Positions 1 to 8,547 of a stretch of DNA of 33,665 nt are shown here, one piece after another (position 1 is the stretch's first letter; the number at the start of each line of letters is the position of its first letter). The notes below the pieces were generated by a model, which did no database searches, was not told where the DNA came from, and saw only the letters and a list, made by a program, of their open reading frames with translations. Source of the DNA: an uncultured Lachnospiraceae bacterium. Its GTDB lineage: Bacteria > Bacillota > Clostridia > Lachnospirales > Lachnospiraceae. The stretch is taken from contig CAJUTD010000013.1 of NCBI GenBank assembly GCA_910589635.1, forward strand, positions 2,750 to 36,414, read 5' to 3'. The position numbers and the translations under genes are program-made.

Positions 1-2413
1 ATATCCACCTTGCCGTGTTCTCACTTTCATAGTCGCCTGCCTGATTCTCCTTCGCCTCCAGCTGCGCCCAGGCCAGCCATGTATTGCTGTCAGCATTGTA
101 TTTAATACATGCATTTCTCATAATCCATGCGGGCGAAAACGGTTCATCAATATTCCAAGATATTCCATTCGCCTGCAACAAATTACACCATTTTAATAAG
201 AAATCATGATAAACATATCCTCTGTCAAAACATTTCTGATAAAAAAGTAATTGAACTTCTTCATCATTTATATAGGAAGGTAGCTGAAAAAAAGTCTTGG
301 GTACTTTCAATTTAACTTCATCCAGAATCCTGTTTATAAGATATTCTTGAATTTTTAAACTTGTCTGTGACAAACCTTCTGAAAGCCGCACAATAGAATC
401 CCAAGCAATCGTCTTAATACTGCCATAGGAATTTTGATATCTATTCAAATAAAATAGCATTAAATTCTCTAAAATACCATCTATTTCATCAAGTGACAGT
501 AAGCCGGAGTCAGAAAATATTTCTTCATAAAATAATTTTGAAATCACACTATGCCTGGTTTGATATACATCGCCATTAAGTGATATTTCACGACATAATG
601 CCCTATTTGCTTCCTTTGGTAAAATATTAATTTTATCGCATATTACTTTAAACTCCCTATAGATAAATCTGACATCGTACCTTTCAGACAGGACAATATG
701 TGCAAGTAAAATCAATGCCTTATGAGATCTCTCGAATAAATTATTAATAATTTTGTACGCAATTTCATCTAATGAATTTTTATTATTAACTACCAATAAC
801 ATAGCAGCATACAAAAAGCCATAGGCATTATTCTGGAACAAATCTTTTATCTCTTTTTTACTCTTAGAACAATTTAGATTTTCAATAATACATTCCGCAA
901 AATGCCATGACTCTTTTATGCTTAGCTTTTGAATCGGAATTTCTAACACCGTTCTATCTGGAATCATAAGAGATGTTTTCATTAAATTCCATTCATTTTG
1001 ACGCACCCCCAAAATCAATGTCTGCCCATTTTCAAAAACTAAATCTAAGAAGTGCTTAAATTTCATACTATTAGGTGGGTTATCCATTATAAAAACAGCT
1101 TTATCCGGAATATTATCCGGAAGTTTTAATGTACCATATCCACGGTAATAAAATATGGGAATCCCATCTAAAACCAACTTCGCAGATAATTGCATTAGTA
1201 TAGTAGTTTTGCCTTCACCTCCTGGACCAACAAGGGCAAAAATTCCTCTATTAATTGCATGTTCATATAATTCATCCACAATCTCACGTATAACAATCCT
1301 GTTAGAAAAAGCTAGATTCCATTCACAACGGCTACCCCGCAAAAAATTAGACACATGAGAATCCTTTACATCTATCTTACCCCTTTCCAATATCGTATTA
1401 TTTATTAACCAACAGCTGTCATTTTTATCTGCAACAAGAATTGATGATTTTTCTTGATATGGCTTTCGAAAATCATAGAAGTCACTACCATCCGGCTGAA
1501 GCTCAGCTTGATCCTGAGGATCCCATTTCATGTATTCAAGATCAACGCGACCTGTTTCTTCATTCCATACATGCCAAATCATTCCAAAATCTGAGTATGT
1601 ATCACCTTCATCTGTTGAGCTTTTATATGAAATGATATTGGGAATAGTAACTGTAGAATATTTTTCACCAAATGGAATTCGATTTTTTTCTCCTACAGAA
1701 TTTCTTTGATGTTTATCGCCACACAAATAAGCACTAATATATTCTTGCCGGAATATTGCAGATAATTGATTTCGATGATTAAATAACAAATCATAATAAC
1801 TGTTATGCCCAATTGCAATACGTGGCAAATTATCCAAATTTAATTGTCTGCGAATATCATCAGATGTAACAGTAAGTGTATCAACCATCTGATCTTTCTT
1901 GGTAATTCCATCTGCAATGAGAGTTGTGTTTATATGAAGTAATTTCAGTTTATTTCTCCATGACCGGACATGGACGCAGACCGGAAGTTTTCCACAATCT
2001 GATGGATAAATATTTAATTTTTGGATAAACTCTATGTAATTATCATAACACGAAAGAAGGGTATCTATTCCAGTTTGAAGCATCATTGGATCGGACTTGA
2101 CAGCTTGAACTGTTATCTTTCTATTATCCATTTGGGAATCAGGTATGGATATATCGTGATTCCCAGGAATTACAAAAACATCTTTATCAGGTTCAATACC
2201 CATGGCATCAAATAATTGTGGAAGAAATAGTTCCGCTTGAGTATAATCATGTTGAACAAAATTATGGAAATCACCTGTGATAACCAAAAGTTTTTGTCCA
2301 TGGCTAATATGTTTAAGTTTCTCGCGGACAGAATATAATATAGCATTTTTCATATTGTTCCATTGTGGATCTATCACAAGATGCAAATCAGATATATGTA
2401 ACAGATATATCAT
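1..2413 (-). CDS. Metallophosphoesterase-STAND-like NTPase fusion protein (3' end outside window)
   Basis: An uninterrupted frame of 804 codons begins at ATG 2413 (upstream GAGGAAAAGGGG) and leaves the window still open. Residues 1 to about 240 form a calcineurin-like metallophosphoesterase: D9-L-H11, G47-D-F-H-N51, G84-N-H-D87, G202-H203-N, and C231-G-D-K-H235. Motif II ends in N and the last motif is GDxH rather than GHxH, so it is a variant family but all metal ligands are plausible. A P-loop ATPase follows: Walker A G396-PGGEGKT-T404, Walker B VFIMD 440-444, and LGVRQNEW 468-475 as a sensor-like arginine. An R620-H621 pair near the winged-helix region resembles STAND proteins. The tail is helical; its last visible 40 residues contain a WxxWAQLE motif like TPR-type repeats. 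Fusing an enzyme to a STAND sensor is typical of phage-defence or conflict proteins; that role is inference. The gene is more AT-rich than its neighbours. Confidence 0.85.
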   Translation of the reverse strand, partial: MIYLLHISDLHLVIDPQWNNMKNAILYSVREKLKHISHGQKLLVITGDFHNFVQHDYTQAELFLPQLFDAMGIEPDKDVFVIPGNHDISIPDSQMDNRKITVQAVKSDPMMLQTGIDTLLSCYDNYIEFIQKLNIYPSDCGKLPVCVHVRSWRNKLKLLHINTTLIADGITKKDQMVDTLTVTSDDIRRQLNLDNLPRIAIGHNSYYDLLFNHRNQLSAIFRQEYISAYLCGDKHQRNSVGEKNRIPFGEKYSTVTIPNIISYKSSTDEGDTYSDFGMIWHVWNEETGRVDLEYMKWDPQDQAELQPDGSDFYDFRKPYQEKSSILVADKNDSCWLINNTILERGKIDVKDSHVSNFLRGSRCEWNLAFSNRIVIREIVDELYEHAINRGIFALVGPGGEGKTTILMQLSAKLVLDGIPIFYYRGYGTLKLPDNIPDKAVFIMDNPPNSMKFKHFLDLVFENGQTLILGVRQNEWNLMKTSLMIPDRTVLEIPIQKLSIKESWHFAECIIENLNCSKSKKEIKDLFQNNAYGFLYAAMLLVVNNKNSLDEIAYKIINNLFERSHKALILLAHIVLSERYDVRFIYREFKVICDKINILPKEANRALCREISLNGDVYQTRHSVISKLFYEEIFSDSGLLSLDEIDGILENLMLFYLNRYQNSYGSIKTIAWDSIVRLSEGLSQTSLKIQEYLINRILDEVKLKVPKTFFQLPSYINDEEVQLLFYQKCFDRGYVYHDFLLKWCNLLQANGISWNIDEPFSPAWIMRNACIKYNADSNTWLAWAQLEAKENQAGDYESENTARWI

Positions 2414-2961
2414 CACCAAACCCCTTTTCCTCTTTTGTTCAAAATAATTGTGCTAAGTTGCTTACACGGTAGCTTGCCAATACTGTGGCTTTATGTTATA
2501 TTACATCTTGTTCAAGGTTACCACTATATTTTTTGATAATCCTGTAAATTGAATCTGAATGAATATTAATTCCATATGGGAAATTATCAGAAAATATATT
2601 CACAACTTTGTACAACTGTGAAGAACCATATTCAAGACAGCTTTCTTCTCTGAATATGATACTTCACTTATGAATTATACCACTTATTCGACAATATATC
2701 ATCAAAAAATTTTCTACTTCCATGTGTTCCGTGATACCACCTCAAGAACCACGGAGACATTTACACCATCAGAAATCGCTTTTTTATACGTTCTCCGGTC
2801 GCTTTTTGAAAAGCTGAAAAACCTCGTGGAGTGCCTGAAGCTGAGAAGTCCTACGAACTTCCCAGCTCGCGGTCAGTCGTCGAATTCCTCAAAAACACTG
2901 GCTTTACAGCCAGTTGTTTCCTCGGAATCCTCCTCGTTGCCTTCGCGTAAATCAAGGATTT
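2414..2961. other. Gene-poor gap between rlmD and the phosphoesterase-NTPase gene
   Basis: This gap of 548 bp holds no long gene. On the minus strand it contains a 30-codon ORF overlapping the rlmD stop (2873-2965) and a short perfect hairpin (CTGGCT-ttac-AGCCAG, near 2900). It also contains a stem TCCGTG/CACGGA (2728-2733 with 2750-2755) whose loop resembles a T-box core, and a TATAAT at 2674-2679. The part from 2414 to about 2720 is AT-rich like the NTPase gene; the part next to rlmD is GC-richer. A module boundary near 2720 is an inference. Confidence 0.5.
2674..2679 (-). promoter_or_regulatory. Candidate -10 element for the phosphoesterase-NTPase gene
   Basis: A perfect TATAAT lies on the minus strand about 260 nt upstream of ATG 2413. 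No convincing -35 hexamer stands at 17 bp; a TTGATG is 20 bp upstream. The leader between it and the start has no complete ORF with a normal start codon. Confidence 0.3.
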
Positions 2962-2965
2962 TCAC
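2873..2965 (-). CDS. Possible 30-aa microprotein translationally coupled to rlmD
   Basis: A GTG start overlaps the rlmD stop (GTGA, 4-bp overlap). The frame stays open for 30 codons and ends in TGA. The peptide is acidic, beginning MKILDLREG and ending VFEEFDD, with one cysteine. No family is recognised. The overlap is the usual geometry for translational coupling, but an ORF this short could arise by chance. It could also be the eroded end of a longer rlmD-linked frame. Confidence 0.22.
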   Translation of the reverse strand: MKILDLREGNEEDSEETTGCKASVFEEFDD

Positions 2966-4377
2966 GAATCCCTCCGATATAGTAGGCATACGCACTCTAT
3001 ATTCGCTGAAAAAGGAAACATATCTACACAGCATACCCGCTCCACCATATAACCGCGCGCCTGCAAAATCTCCAAATCCCTGGCCAAACTAGTAGGCTTA
3101 CAAGAAATATAAATCATTTTCTCCACGCCGTAACGGATAATGCGCTCCAACGCTTTGGGATGAATCCCATCTCTGGGCGGGTCGAGTACAATGAACCCCG
3201 GAACTTCCTCAATGTCATCGAGAACCTTGAACACATCCCCGGCAAGAAATTGGCAATTATGCAATCCATTCAGAGAAGCATTCTCCTTCGCAGCCTCCAC
3301 CGCCTCTACCACGATCTCCACGCCGATGACTTTCTGCGCCACAGGAGCAAGAATCTGCGCAATCGTCCCCGTTCCGCTGTACAAATCATAAATCACTCTA
3401 CCATTTCCACTATCCGCAACATATTCCCGCACCGTATCATATAAAACTTCCGCACCAAGAGAATTCGTCTGAAAAAAGGAAAAGGGCGTAATCCGAAAGC
3501 GCAGGCCCAATATTTCCTCATAAAAATAATCCTGCCCATACAAAATACGCGTTCCCTCATTAATCACCGCATCCGCCAGGCTGTCATTGCGGGTATGCAA
3601 TATGCCGACAATCTTCCCATCCAGTACCAATTGCTGCAAAACTTTCTGAAATCCCGCCAACAGGCTGTCTTCATGTTCGCTATCCATCTGGCCTGACGTC
3701 ACCAAATCCACAAGTATTTCCCCAGTCTTTACTGCCTTTCGCACCAACAAATGGCGCAAGTAGCCTGTATGGCGCATCTTGTGGTAATAGGACGTATTCT
3801 GCTCCTGAAAATAAGACAACGCTGCTGAAAGTATCCGCGAATAATCCTCATCCACAATCTTACATCCTGCCACCGTCACAATATCATGAAAACTACCGCG
3901 TTTATGCATCCCCAGACAAAGCGGACCATCCTTGTAACTATCTCCAAAAGAAAACTCCATCTTATTGCGGTAAGCAAATTGCCGGGGGCTGCACTTTATT
4001 CCCTCAAATATATCAGAAAAAGTGCTTCCACCTCTTTCCTGCTGGTAGGGGGCGCACACTGGCTCTATGAGTTCCCGCACCTGCTGCTCTTTTAACGCCA
4101 ATTGCTTTTCATAATCCAGATTCAAAAACGTGCAGCCTCCACAGGTCCCAAAATGCGTACATGGAACCTCTTCCAACTCTAAGGGCGATTTCTCCAGCAC
4201 TTCCAACAGCCTTCCCTCACCTCTCCCCTTTCTGACTTTATTGACAGAAAAGGATATCCGCTGACCTGGAAGGACATTTTTCACGACAACTTTCTTCCCT
4301 TCTTCCAGCATCACAACCCCTTTATTGGGAAAATCTATCCGCTCTACGCATCCCTCATATACTTGTCCTTTTTTCAT
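2962..4377 (-). CDS. rlmD: 23S rRNA (uracil-C5)-methyltransferase, RlmD/RlmCD (RumA) family
   Basis: This 471-aa protein methylates C5 of uridine in 23S rRNA using SAM. An N-terminal TRAM RNA-binding domain covers about residues 1-60. An iron-sulfur cluster motif follows, C73-x5-C79-GG-C82, with a further Cys in the VAGCKIV segment. The Rossmann methyltransferase half shows DLYSGTGTIA (SAM motif I), VIGVEIV, the LDPPRDG motif IV, and the catalytic cysteine in YISCKP. Length is normal for the family. ATG 4377 is preceded by GGAGAGGACGATT. In Firmicutes a single enzyme often serves both U747 and U1939, so RlmCD is as likely as RlmD. The gene starts only 30 bp from a MITE-like element, which must separate it from its original upstream region. 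Confidence 0.93.
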   Translation of the reverse strand: MKKGQVYEGCVERIDFPNKGVVMLEEGKKVVVKNVLPGQRISFSVNKVRKGRGEGRLLEVLEKSPLELEEVPCTHFGTCGGCTFLNLDYEKQLALKEQQVRELIEPVCAPYQQERGGSTFSDIFEGIKCSPRQFAYRNKMEFSFGDSYKDGPLCLGMHKRGSFHDIVTVAGCKIVDEDYSRILSAALSYFQEQNTSYYHKMRHTGYLRHLLVRKAVKTGEILVDLVTSGQMDSEHEDSLLAGFQKVLQQLVLDGKIVGILHTRNDSLADAVINEGTRILYGQDYFYEEILGLRFRITPFSFFQTNSLGAEVLYDTVREYVADSGNGRVIYDLYSGTGTIAQILAPVAQKVIGVEIVVEAVEAAKENASLNGLHNCQFLAGDVFKVLDDIEEVPGFIVLDPPRDGIHPKALERIIRYGVEKMIYISCKPTSLARDLEILQARGYMVERVCCVDMFPFSANIECVCLLYRRDS

Positions 4378-4406
4378 AATCGTCCTCTCCTTACAGAATT
4401 AAATTA

Positions 4407-4690
4407 ATAGGTAATTGCGAAACTACTAAATTATCAAAATTTCATGTAAAATTTATACAATGATCTTTCTATATTTTCATATACAGAAACACAAAATGCT
4501 GAACGCACCAAACATTCCAACAAGCCTCTTACTGCGAAAGACCCTGTCAGCAAAGGCTTCCAGCGTCTTTTGAGTCTTGTTTCCATGGTGCTAAAAGCAT
4601 TTCTTAGTTTCTGTATATGAAAATATATATCGTTCATTTATTGAATTTTACATGAAATTTATAAAATTATTGAGTTTCGCAATTGCCTAT
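4407..4690. mobile_element. MITE-like 284-bp imperfect inverted-repeat element
   Basis: The ends read ATAGGTAATTGCGAAACT and, inverted, AGTTTCGCAATTGCCTAT. Complementarity continues inward over most of the element: the arms share ATTTCATGTAAAATT, then TATATTTTCATATACAGAAAC, then GCACCA. The whole unit can therefore form one long hairpin. It is flanked by a 7-bp direct repeat TAAATTA (4400-4406 and 4691-4697), as expected of a target-site duplication. It carries no transposase. A small ORF inside it is a by-product of the repeat. It lies between the rlmD start and the terminator of the next minus-strand gene. Confidence 0.8.
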
Positions 4691-4719
4691 TAAATTAACC
4701 GCAGACGCAATAGATACCC

Positions 4720-4750
4720 AAAAAGGCTCCCACAATACCATGCGGGAGCC
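4720..4750 (-). terminator. Rho-independent terminator of the small membrane protein gene
   Basis: On the minus strand GGCTCCC (4744-4750) pairs with GGGAGCC (4725-4731) across a 12-nt loop and is followed by TTTTT. It lies 25 bp past the stop of the 85-aa gene and just upstream of the MITE. Confidence 0.85.
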
Positions 4751-4774
4751 TCTCTTCTTCATAATAAGCTCTTC

Positions 4775-5032
4775 TTATTCTTTCTCATCCTCATCATCAA
4801 AGAAGTCTTCTTCCTCAAAATCATCATCAAAGTCATCCTCAAAATCTTCCAGATAATCAGGGGTAAAGAAACGGTAAACTCCATATGCGATTGCCACAAC
4901 GGCTACGACTGCGCCTGCGATTGCACAAATCCACAGCAGCTTGGACTTCTTCTTCTCACATTCCTCCTCCTTGCGTAACAGTTCGTTCAGCTTCACTGAG
5001 CTTAAAAAATTATCCATCTTTTCTCTATTCAT
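4775..5032 (-). CDS. Small single-pass membrane protein with acidic tail
   Basis: The protein has 85 residues. The ATG at 5032 is chosen over an in-frame upstream ATG because GGAGGAAATC directly precedes it. The N-terminal 30 residues are charged and probably helical. One membrane segment (about 34-57, LLWICAIAGAVVAVVAIAYGV) follows, then the short sequence YRFFTPDYLEDF. The tail is almost entirely Asp, Glu and Phe. Proteins of this plan recur in Lachnospiraceae, but I know no function. It lies downstream of pcrA on the same strand with a 248-bp gap, and has its own strong terminator. Confidence 0.8.
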   Translation of the reverse strand: MNREKMDNFLSSVKLNELLRKEEECEKKKSKLLWICAIAGAVVAVVAIAYGVYRFFTPDYLEDFEDDFDDDFEEEDFFDDEDEKE

Positions 5033-5235
5033 GATTTCCTCCATTCCGTGCCTGTTCCAGCACAAATAGGCAACTCGTAAAAAAGTTATGGCTCTTCTAC
5101 GCTTACCTTTATTTTCTTTAAAATTGCTGCAAATTATTCCGCCTATCATTCCAAATTTGAGTTCCAGTCTTGTTACAGCTCACCACAACTTAAATCCATA
5201 TGACAAAAAGGATACATCCGAACTCTTTATGCCAT

Positions 5236-5241
5236 ATTATA
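5236..5241 (-). promoter_or_regulatory. Candidate -10 for the small membrane protein gene
   Basis: A TATAAT lies on the minus strand about 205 nt upstream of ATG 5032, in the gap after pcrA. The hexamer 17 bp upstream is TATGAT, a poor -35. No other gene lies in the gap 5033-5280. Confidence 0.3.
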
Positions 5242-5280
5242 GCACACCTTTGCCCATTATCATACCAGTTTTTGCAAATT

Positions 5281-7539
5281 TTATACTTTTTTTAGTTTTG
5301 CAAATGAGGCAAACATCTTCTTTGTACCAACTCGGTCAAAATCCACAGTTACCTCAAAATCTCTGCCGCCTTCCACAATCTGCACAACTGTTCCTTCCCC
5401 AAATTTGATATGTTTTACCCGATCCCCGCTGGCATATTCCAGAGAAATCCCGCTGGTCGTATTGCTGGAAAATGATGTGCTCTGGTATGGCTTTTTCTGA
5501 TATGGCTTGCTCTGGGCATTTCCAACTGTAAAAATTGGGTTCACCTTGGAGCCCGCCTGCCGAAAAGGCCGCGCGGAACTTTCACTTGACTTCTCCGTCT
5601 CGCCTCTGCCAACAGACGACCCTTTCAACAGGCTTCCTGGTATCTCCTTGACAAAGCGAGATACTTTATTATATTGCGTCTCACCGCGAAGCATACGTTG
5701 TCTAGCACACGAAATCGTAAGATTCGTCATCGCGCGCGTAATTCCTACATAACAGAGCCGCCGCTCCTCCTCAATCTCCATGGGGTCATCTGAGACAATT
5801 GTCATATAACTCGGAAACAGGCCGTCTTCCATACCTGCCAGATATACATTGGGGAATTCCAGTCCTTTTGCACTATGTAATGTCATCAATACCACATAAT
5901 CGTTGCCCTCCTGCAAATTGTCTATATCTGCAACAAGCGCAACCTCTTCGAGAAATCCGCTTAATGTAGGCTCCTCCTCAGCGCTCTCCTCATAAGCCAC
6001 TGCCTTGCTGATTAACTCGTCGATATTCTCAATACGCGCCAGGGCTTCGTCTGTGTTTTCTGCCTCCAATTCCTGCACATACCCCGTCTCATCTATGACC
6101 TCCTGCAAGATTTGGGAAACGCTAAGGTATTCTATCTTGCTGCGCATTGACTGAATGAGCGTCACAAAAGGCTTAATCTTTGCTCCGGCACGTCCGATGC
6201 TCGGGATATCATCCGCCATTTTCAGTGCATTGTAAAAACTCAAATCCATATCCGTAGCATAATCCTGCACGCGCCCCAGCGTAGCAGCCCCTATCCCACG
6301 CTTGGGAACATTGATAATTCGCCGCACCGCCAAATCGTCCCTGCCATTATCAATCGTCTTTAAGTAAGCGAGCAAGTCCTTTATCTCTTTCCTGGCATAG
6401 AAATTCACACCGCCCACGACACGATAAGGCGTGTTGCTCACCACAAACCGCTCCTCAAAAAGGCGGGACTGCGCATTCGTGCGGTATAAAATTGCACAAT
6501 CGCCATAATTGCATTTCCCTTCCCGTACACTCCTCTGGATATCCCTTACCACATAATCTGCTTCCTCATAGGCAGAATCGAACTGCTGGAAATTAATCTT
6601 CTCGCCCGCCTCATTTTCTGTCCACAAACTCTTAGGCTTCCTGCCCACATTATTGGCGATCACACGGTTAGCCGCATCCAAAATATTCTGCGTGGAGCGG
6701 TAATTCTGTTCTAACTTAATCACTTTCGCATCGGGGTATACCTCCTCAAAGTTGAGAATATTCTTGATATTCGCCCCACGGAATTTGTAAATCGACTGGT
6801 CATCATCCCCCACCACGCATAAATTCCGGTATTTATCTGCTAACAGACGGATGAGCTCAAACTGCGCCGTGTTCGTGTCCTGATACTCGTCCACCATGAT
6901 ATATTTAAAACGTTCCTGATAATTGTCAAGCACTTCCGCGTCGTGCTTAAAAAGTTCTACCGTCTTTACAAGCAAATCATCAAAATCAAGCGCATTATTC
7001 TTATGCAGCATCGCCTGGTACTCCCGGTAAACCGCCGCCTGCCTTTCTTTGGCAAAATCACCCGCAGCGCGCCGTGCAAATTCCTCCGGTGAGATTAACT
7101 CATTCTTAGCAGAAGAAATCACTCCCAGAAGCATTTTTTCCTTATAAATCTTAGTATCAACCTGCAAGCGTTTACAGACTTCCTTCATCAACGACTTCTG
7201 GTCATCTGCATCATAAATGGTAAAATGGTTATCGTAACCGAGCCGATCAATATAACGCCGCAAAATGCGCACGCAGGCAGCATGGAAGGTTGAGACCCAG
7301 ATGCTCTCTGAACCAAATCCCACAAGCTTGTCGATACGCTCCCGCATCTCCTGAGCCGCCTTATTGGTAAACGTGATTGCCAGAATATGGTAGGGATTAA
7401 CGCCCTTCTCCTCAATCAGGCAGACCGTCCTATGCGTCAACACCCTGGTCTTGCCAGAACCCGCTCCCGCCAAAATCAGCAGTGGTCCCTCTGTACAGAA
7501 GACCGCCTCCTGCTGCATCGAATTTAAATTCTCGTACAT
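5281..7539 (-). CDS. pcrA: ATP-dependent DNA helicase PcrA (UvrD/Rep family)
   Basis: This 752-aa superfamily 1A 3'-5' helicase acts in repair, rolling-circle replication and clearing of RNA polymerase. Visible motifs are the Q-motif region LNSMQQEAV, Walker A A24-GAGSGKT-T31, TFTNKAA (Ia), DEYQDTN (II, 217-223), GDDDQSIYKFRGA (III), LEQNYRST (IV), TLHSAKGLEF (V) and EEERRLCYVGITRA (VI). The last 50 residues (GDRVKHIKFGEGTV onward) are the Tudor-like domain that contacts RNA polymerase in PcrA. Length matches the family. ATG 7539 has GGAGG nine bases upstream. The gene is intact and unremarkable. Confidence 0.97.
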   Translation of the reverse strand: MYENLNSMQQEAVFCTEGPLLILAGAGSGKTRVLTHRTVCLIEEKGVNPYHILAITFTNKAAQEMRERIDKLVGFGSESIWVSTFHAACVRILRRYIDRLGYDNHFTIYDADDQKSLMKEVCKRLQVDTKIYKEKMLLGVISSAKNELISPEEFARRAAGDFAKERQAAVYREYQAMLHKNNALDFDDLLVKTVELFKHDAEVLDNYQERFKYIMVDEYQDTNTAQFELIRLLADKYRNLCVVGDDDQSIYKFRGANIKNILNFEEVYPDAKVIKLEQNYRSTQNILDAANRVIANNVGRKPKSLWTENEAGEKINFQQFDSAYEEADYVVRDIQRSVREGKCNYGDCAILYRTNAQSRLFEERFVVSNTPYRVVGGVNFYARKEIKDLLAYLKTIDNGRDDLAVRRIINVPKRGIGAATLGRVQDYATDMDLSFYNALKMADDIPSIGRAGAKIKPFVTLIQSMRSKIEYLSVSQILQEVIDETGYVQELEAENTDEALARIENIDELISKAVAYEESAEEEPTLSGFLEEVALVADIDNLQEGNDYVVLMTLHSAKGLEFPNVYLAGMEDGLFPSYMTIVSDDPMEIEEERRLCYVGITRAMTNLTISCARQRMLRGETQYNKVSRFVKEIPGSLLKGSSVGRGETEKSSESSARPFRQAGSKVNPIFTVGNAQSKPYQKKPYQSTSFSSNTTSGISLEYASGDRVKHIKFGEGTVVQIVEGGRDFEVTVDFDRVGTKKMFASFAKLKKV

Positions 7540-7661
7540 ATTTTATTTCCTCCCTGGTACACGTTCAAACATATGTTAATTATAGTGTATCTTTTTTCAT
7601 ATTTCAACCAGTTTTCGTTACTGTTCACTCCGTTCACAATCATGGAAAAGCAACAAACTGC

Positions 7662-7690
7662 TTGTCATCTGATTTTGAATACTATATAAT
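7662..7690 (+). promoter_or_regulatory. Sigma-A-type promoter for the DUF1836 gene
   Basis: TTGTCA (7662-7667) and TATAAT (7685-7690) are separated by exactly 17 bp. The predicted transcript start is about 10 nt before the ribosome binding site TTGAGG, so the leader is very short. Confidence 0.75.
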
Positions 7691-7708
7691 ATTTTTGAGG
7701 TGAAAATT

Positions 7709-8347
7709 ATGACAATTGAAGAAAAAGACTTACTGAATAATATATTAAACAGTTTATCACACATCGACTTTATTAAGCCGGAAGACTTCCCAAACATTGA
7801 TTTATATATGGATCAAGTGACAACTTTTATGGATACCCAGCTCTCAGCCTGCAAACGGCACACAGAGGACAAGGTGCTGACAAAGACCATGATTAACAAC
7901 TATGCTAAGAACAACCTGCTTCCTCCCCCTGTCAAGAAAAAATACTCCAAGGAACATATGCTGGCCTTGATTTTCATCTACTATTTTAAAAATATTCTGA
8001 GCATCGGGGACATACAGGCAATCTTAAATCCCATCACTGATAAATATTTCGCGTCCGACGCAAGCTTCAGCCTGGAAGATATTTACTCCGAAATTTTCCA
8101 GCTGGAAAAAGCAGGGATTTTAAATATGCAAAAGGACCTTACCAGGAAATACCAGACCAGCCTACAGACTTTTACAGATACGCCGCAGGAAGATCAGGCT
8201 GAACTCCAGCGTTTTGCCTTTATCTGCATGTTATGTTTTGATGTATATATGAAAAAACAATTGATTGAGCATATGATTGACGGCCGAATACCAGAAATGG
8301 GCAAACCTAATAAATCTTCTGAAAAAAACAAAAAGGCAGATGATTAA
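7709..8347 (+). CDS. DUF1836 domain-containing protein (predicted HTH-like regulator)
   Basis: The protein has 212 residues. An in-frame GTG at 7700 overlaps the Shine-Dalgarno GAGG, so the ATG at 7709, eight bases after it, is preferred. The centre carries the DUF1836 signature: a basic KKKYSKEHMLALIFIYYFK segment followed by LSIGDIQAIL. In this family that region is taken as a MerR/HTH-like fold followed by helices. The basic C-terminus ends PNKSSEKNKKADD. The function is not established; a DNA-binding role is inference. It is monocistronic with its own promoter and converges on yerC. Confidence 0.85.
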   Translation: MTIEEKDLLNNILNSLSHIDFIKPEDFPNIDLYMDQVTTFMDTQLSACKRHTEDKVLTKTMINNYAKNNLLPPPVKKKYSKEHMLALIFIYYFKNILSIGDIQAILNPITDKYFASDASFSLEDIYSEIFQLEKAGILNMQKDLTRKYQTSLQTFTDTPQEDQAELQRFAFICMLCFDVYMKKQLIEHMIDGRIPEMGKPNKSSEKNKKADD

Positions 8348-8354
8348 AACAATG

Positions 8355-8484
8355 ACTGCCGCATTAAGTCTGAGACATACGCGATATAATTCTATAAAAT
8401 CAGGACGCCGCATTAAGTCCGAGATATGCTTGATGTAATTCTATACAGCCAAGCTATCGTGTGTTTCCCGCTTAATGCGGCAGT
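8355..8484. repeat. Small repeat element: tandem 39-bp repeats inside inverted GCCGCATTAAG ends
   Basis: Two 39-bp direct repeats start GCCGCATTAAGTC and end TAATTCTATA (8358-8396 and 8407-8445). The outer sequences ACTGCCGCATTAAG (8355-8368) and CTTAATGCGGCAGT (8471-8484) are a perfect 14-bp inverted pair. The element fills the gap between two convergent genes and could act as a bidirectional terminator, but no clear T-tract follows the stem. Confidence 0.7.
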
Positions 8485-8547
8485 ATTACGTTTGGCTCCT
8501 CACACAAGACGAAATCCCCTCATGTCTTGCATTGTAATATCTGATTC

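Noticed and set aside
2728..2755. T-box-like sequence on the minus strand (AGGTGGTATCACGG) within a stem
   Set aside because: It shares the GGTGG core and a TCCGTG/CACGGA stem, but the downstream complementary CGTCCC-type strand and a following terminator are absent, no Stem I with specifier loop is evident, and the downstream gene is not an amino-acid gene.
2670..3092. 140-codon plus-strand ORF
   Set aside because: It is antisense to the rlmD 3' end and the following gap, has no ribosome binding site and no protein-like motif.
4434..4637. 67-codon minus-strand ORF inside the inverted-repeat element
   Set aside because: The frame follows from the symmetry of the MITE; there is no ribosome binding site or conserved protein pattern.
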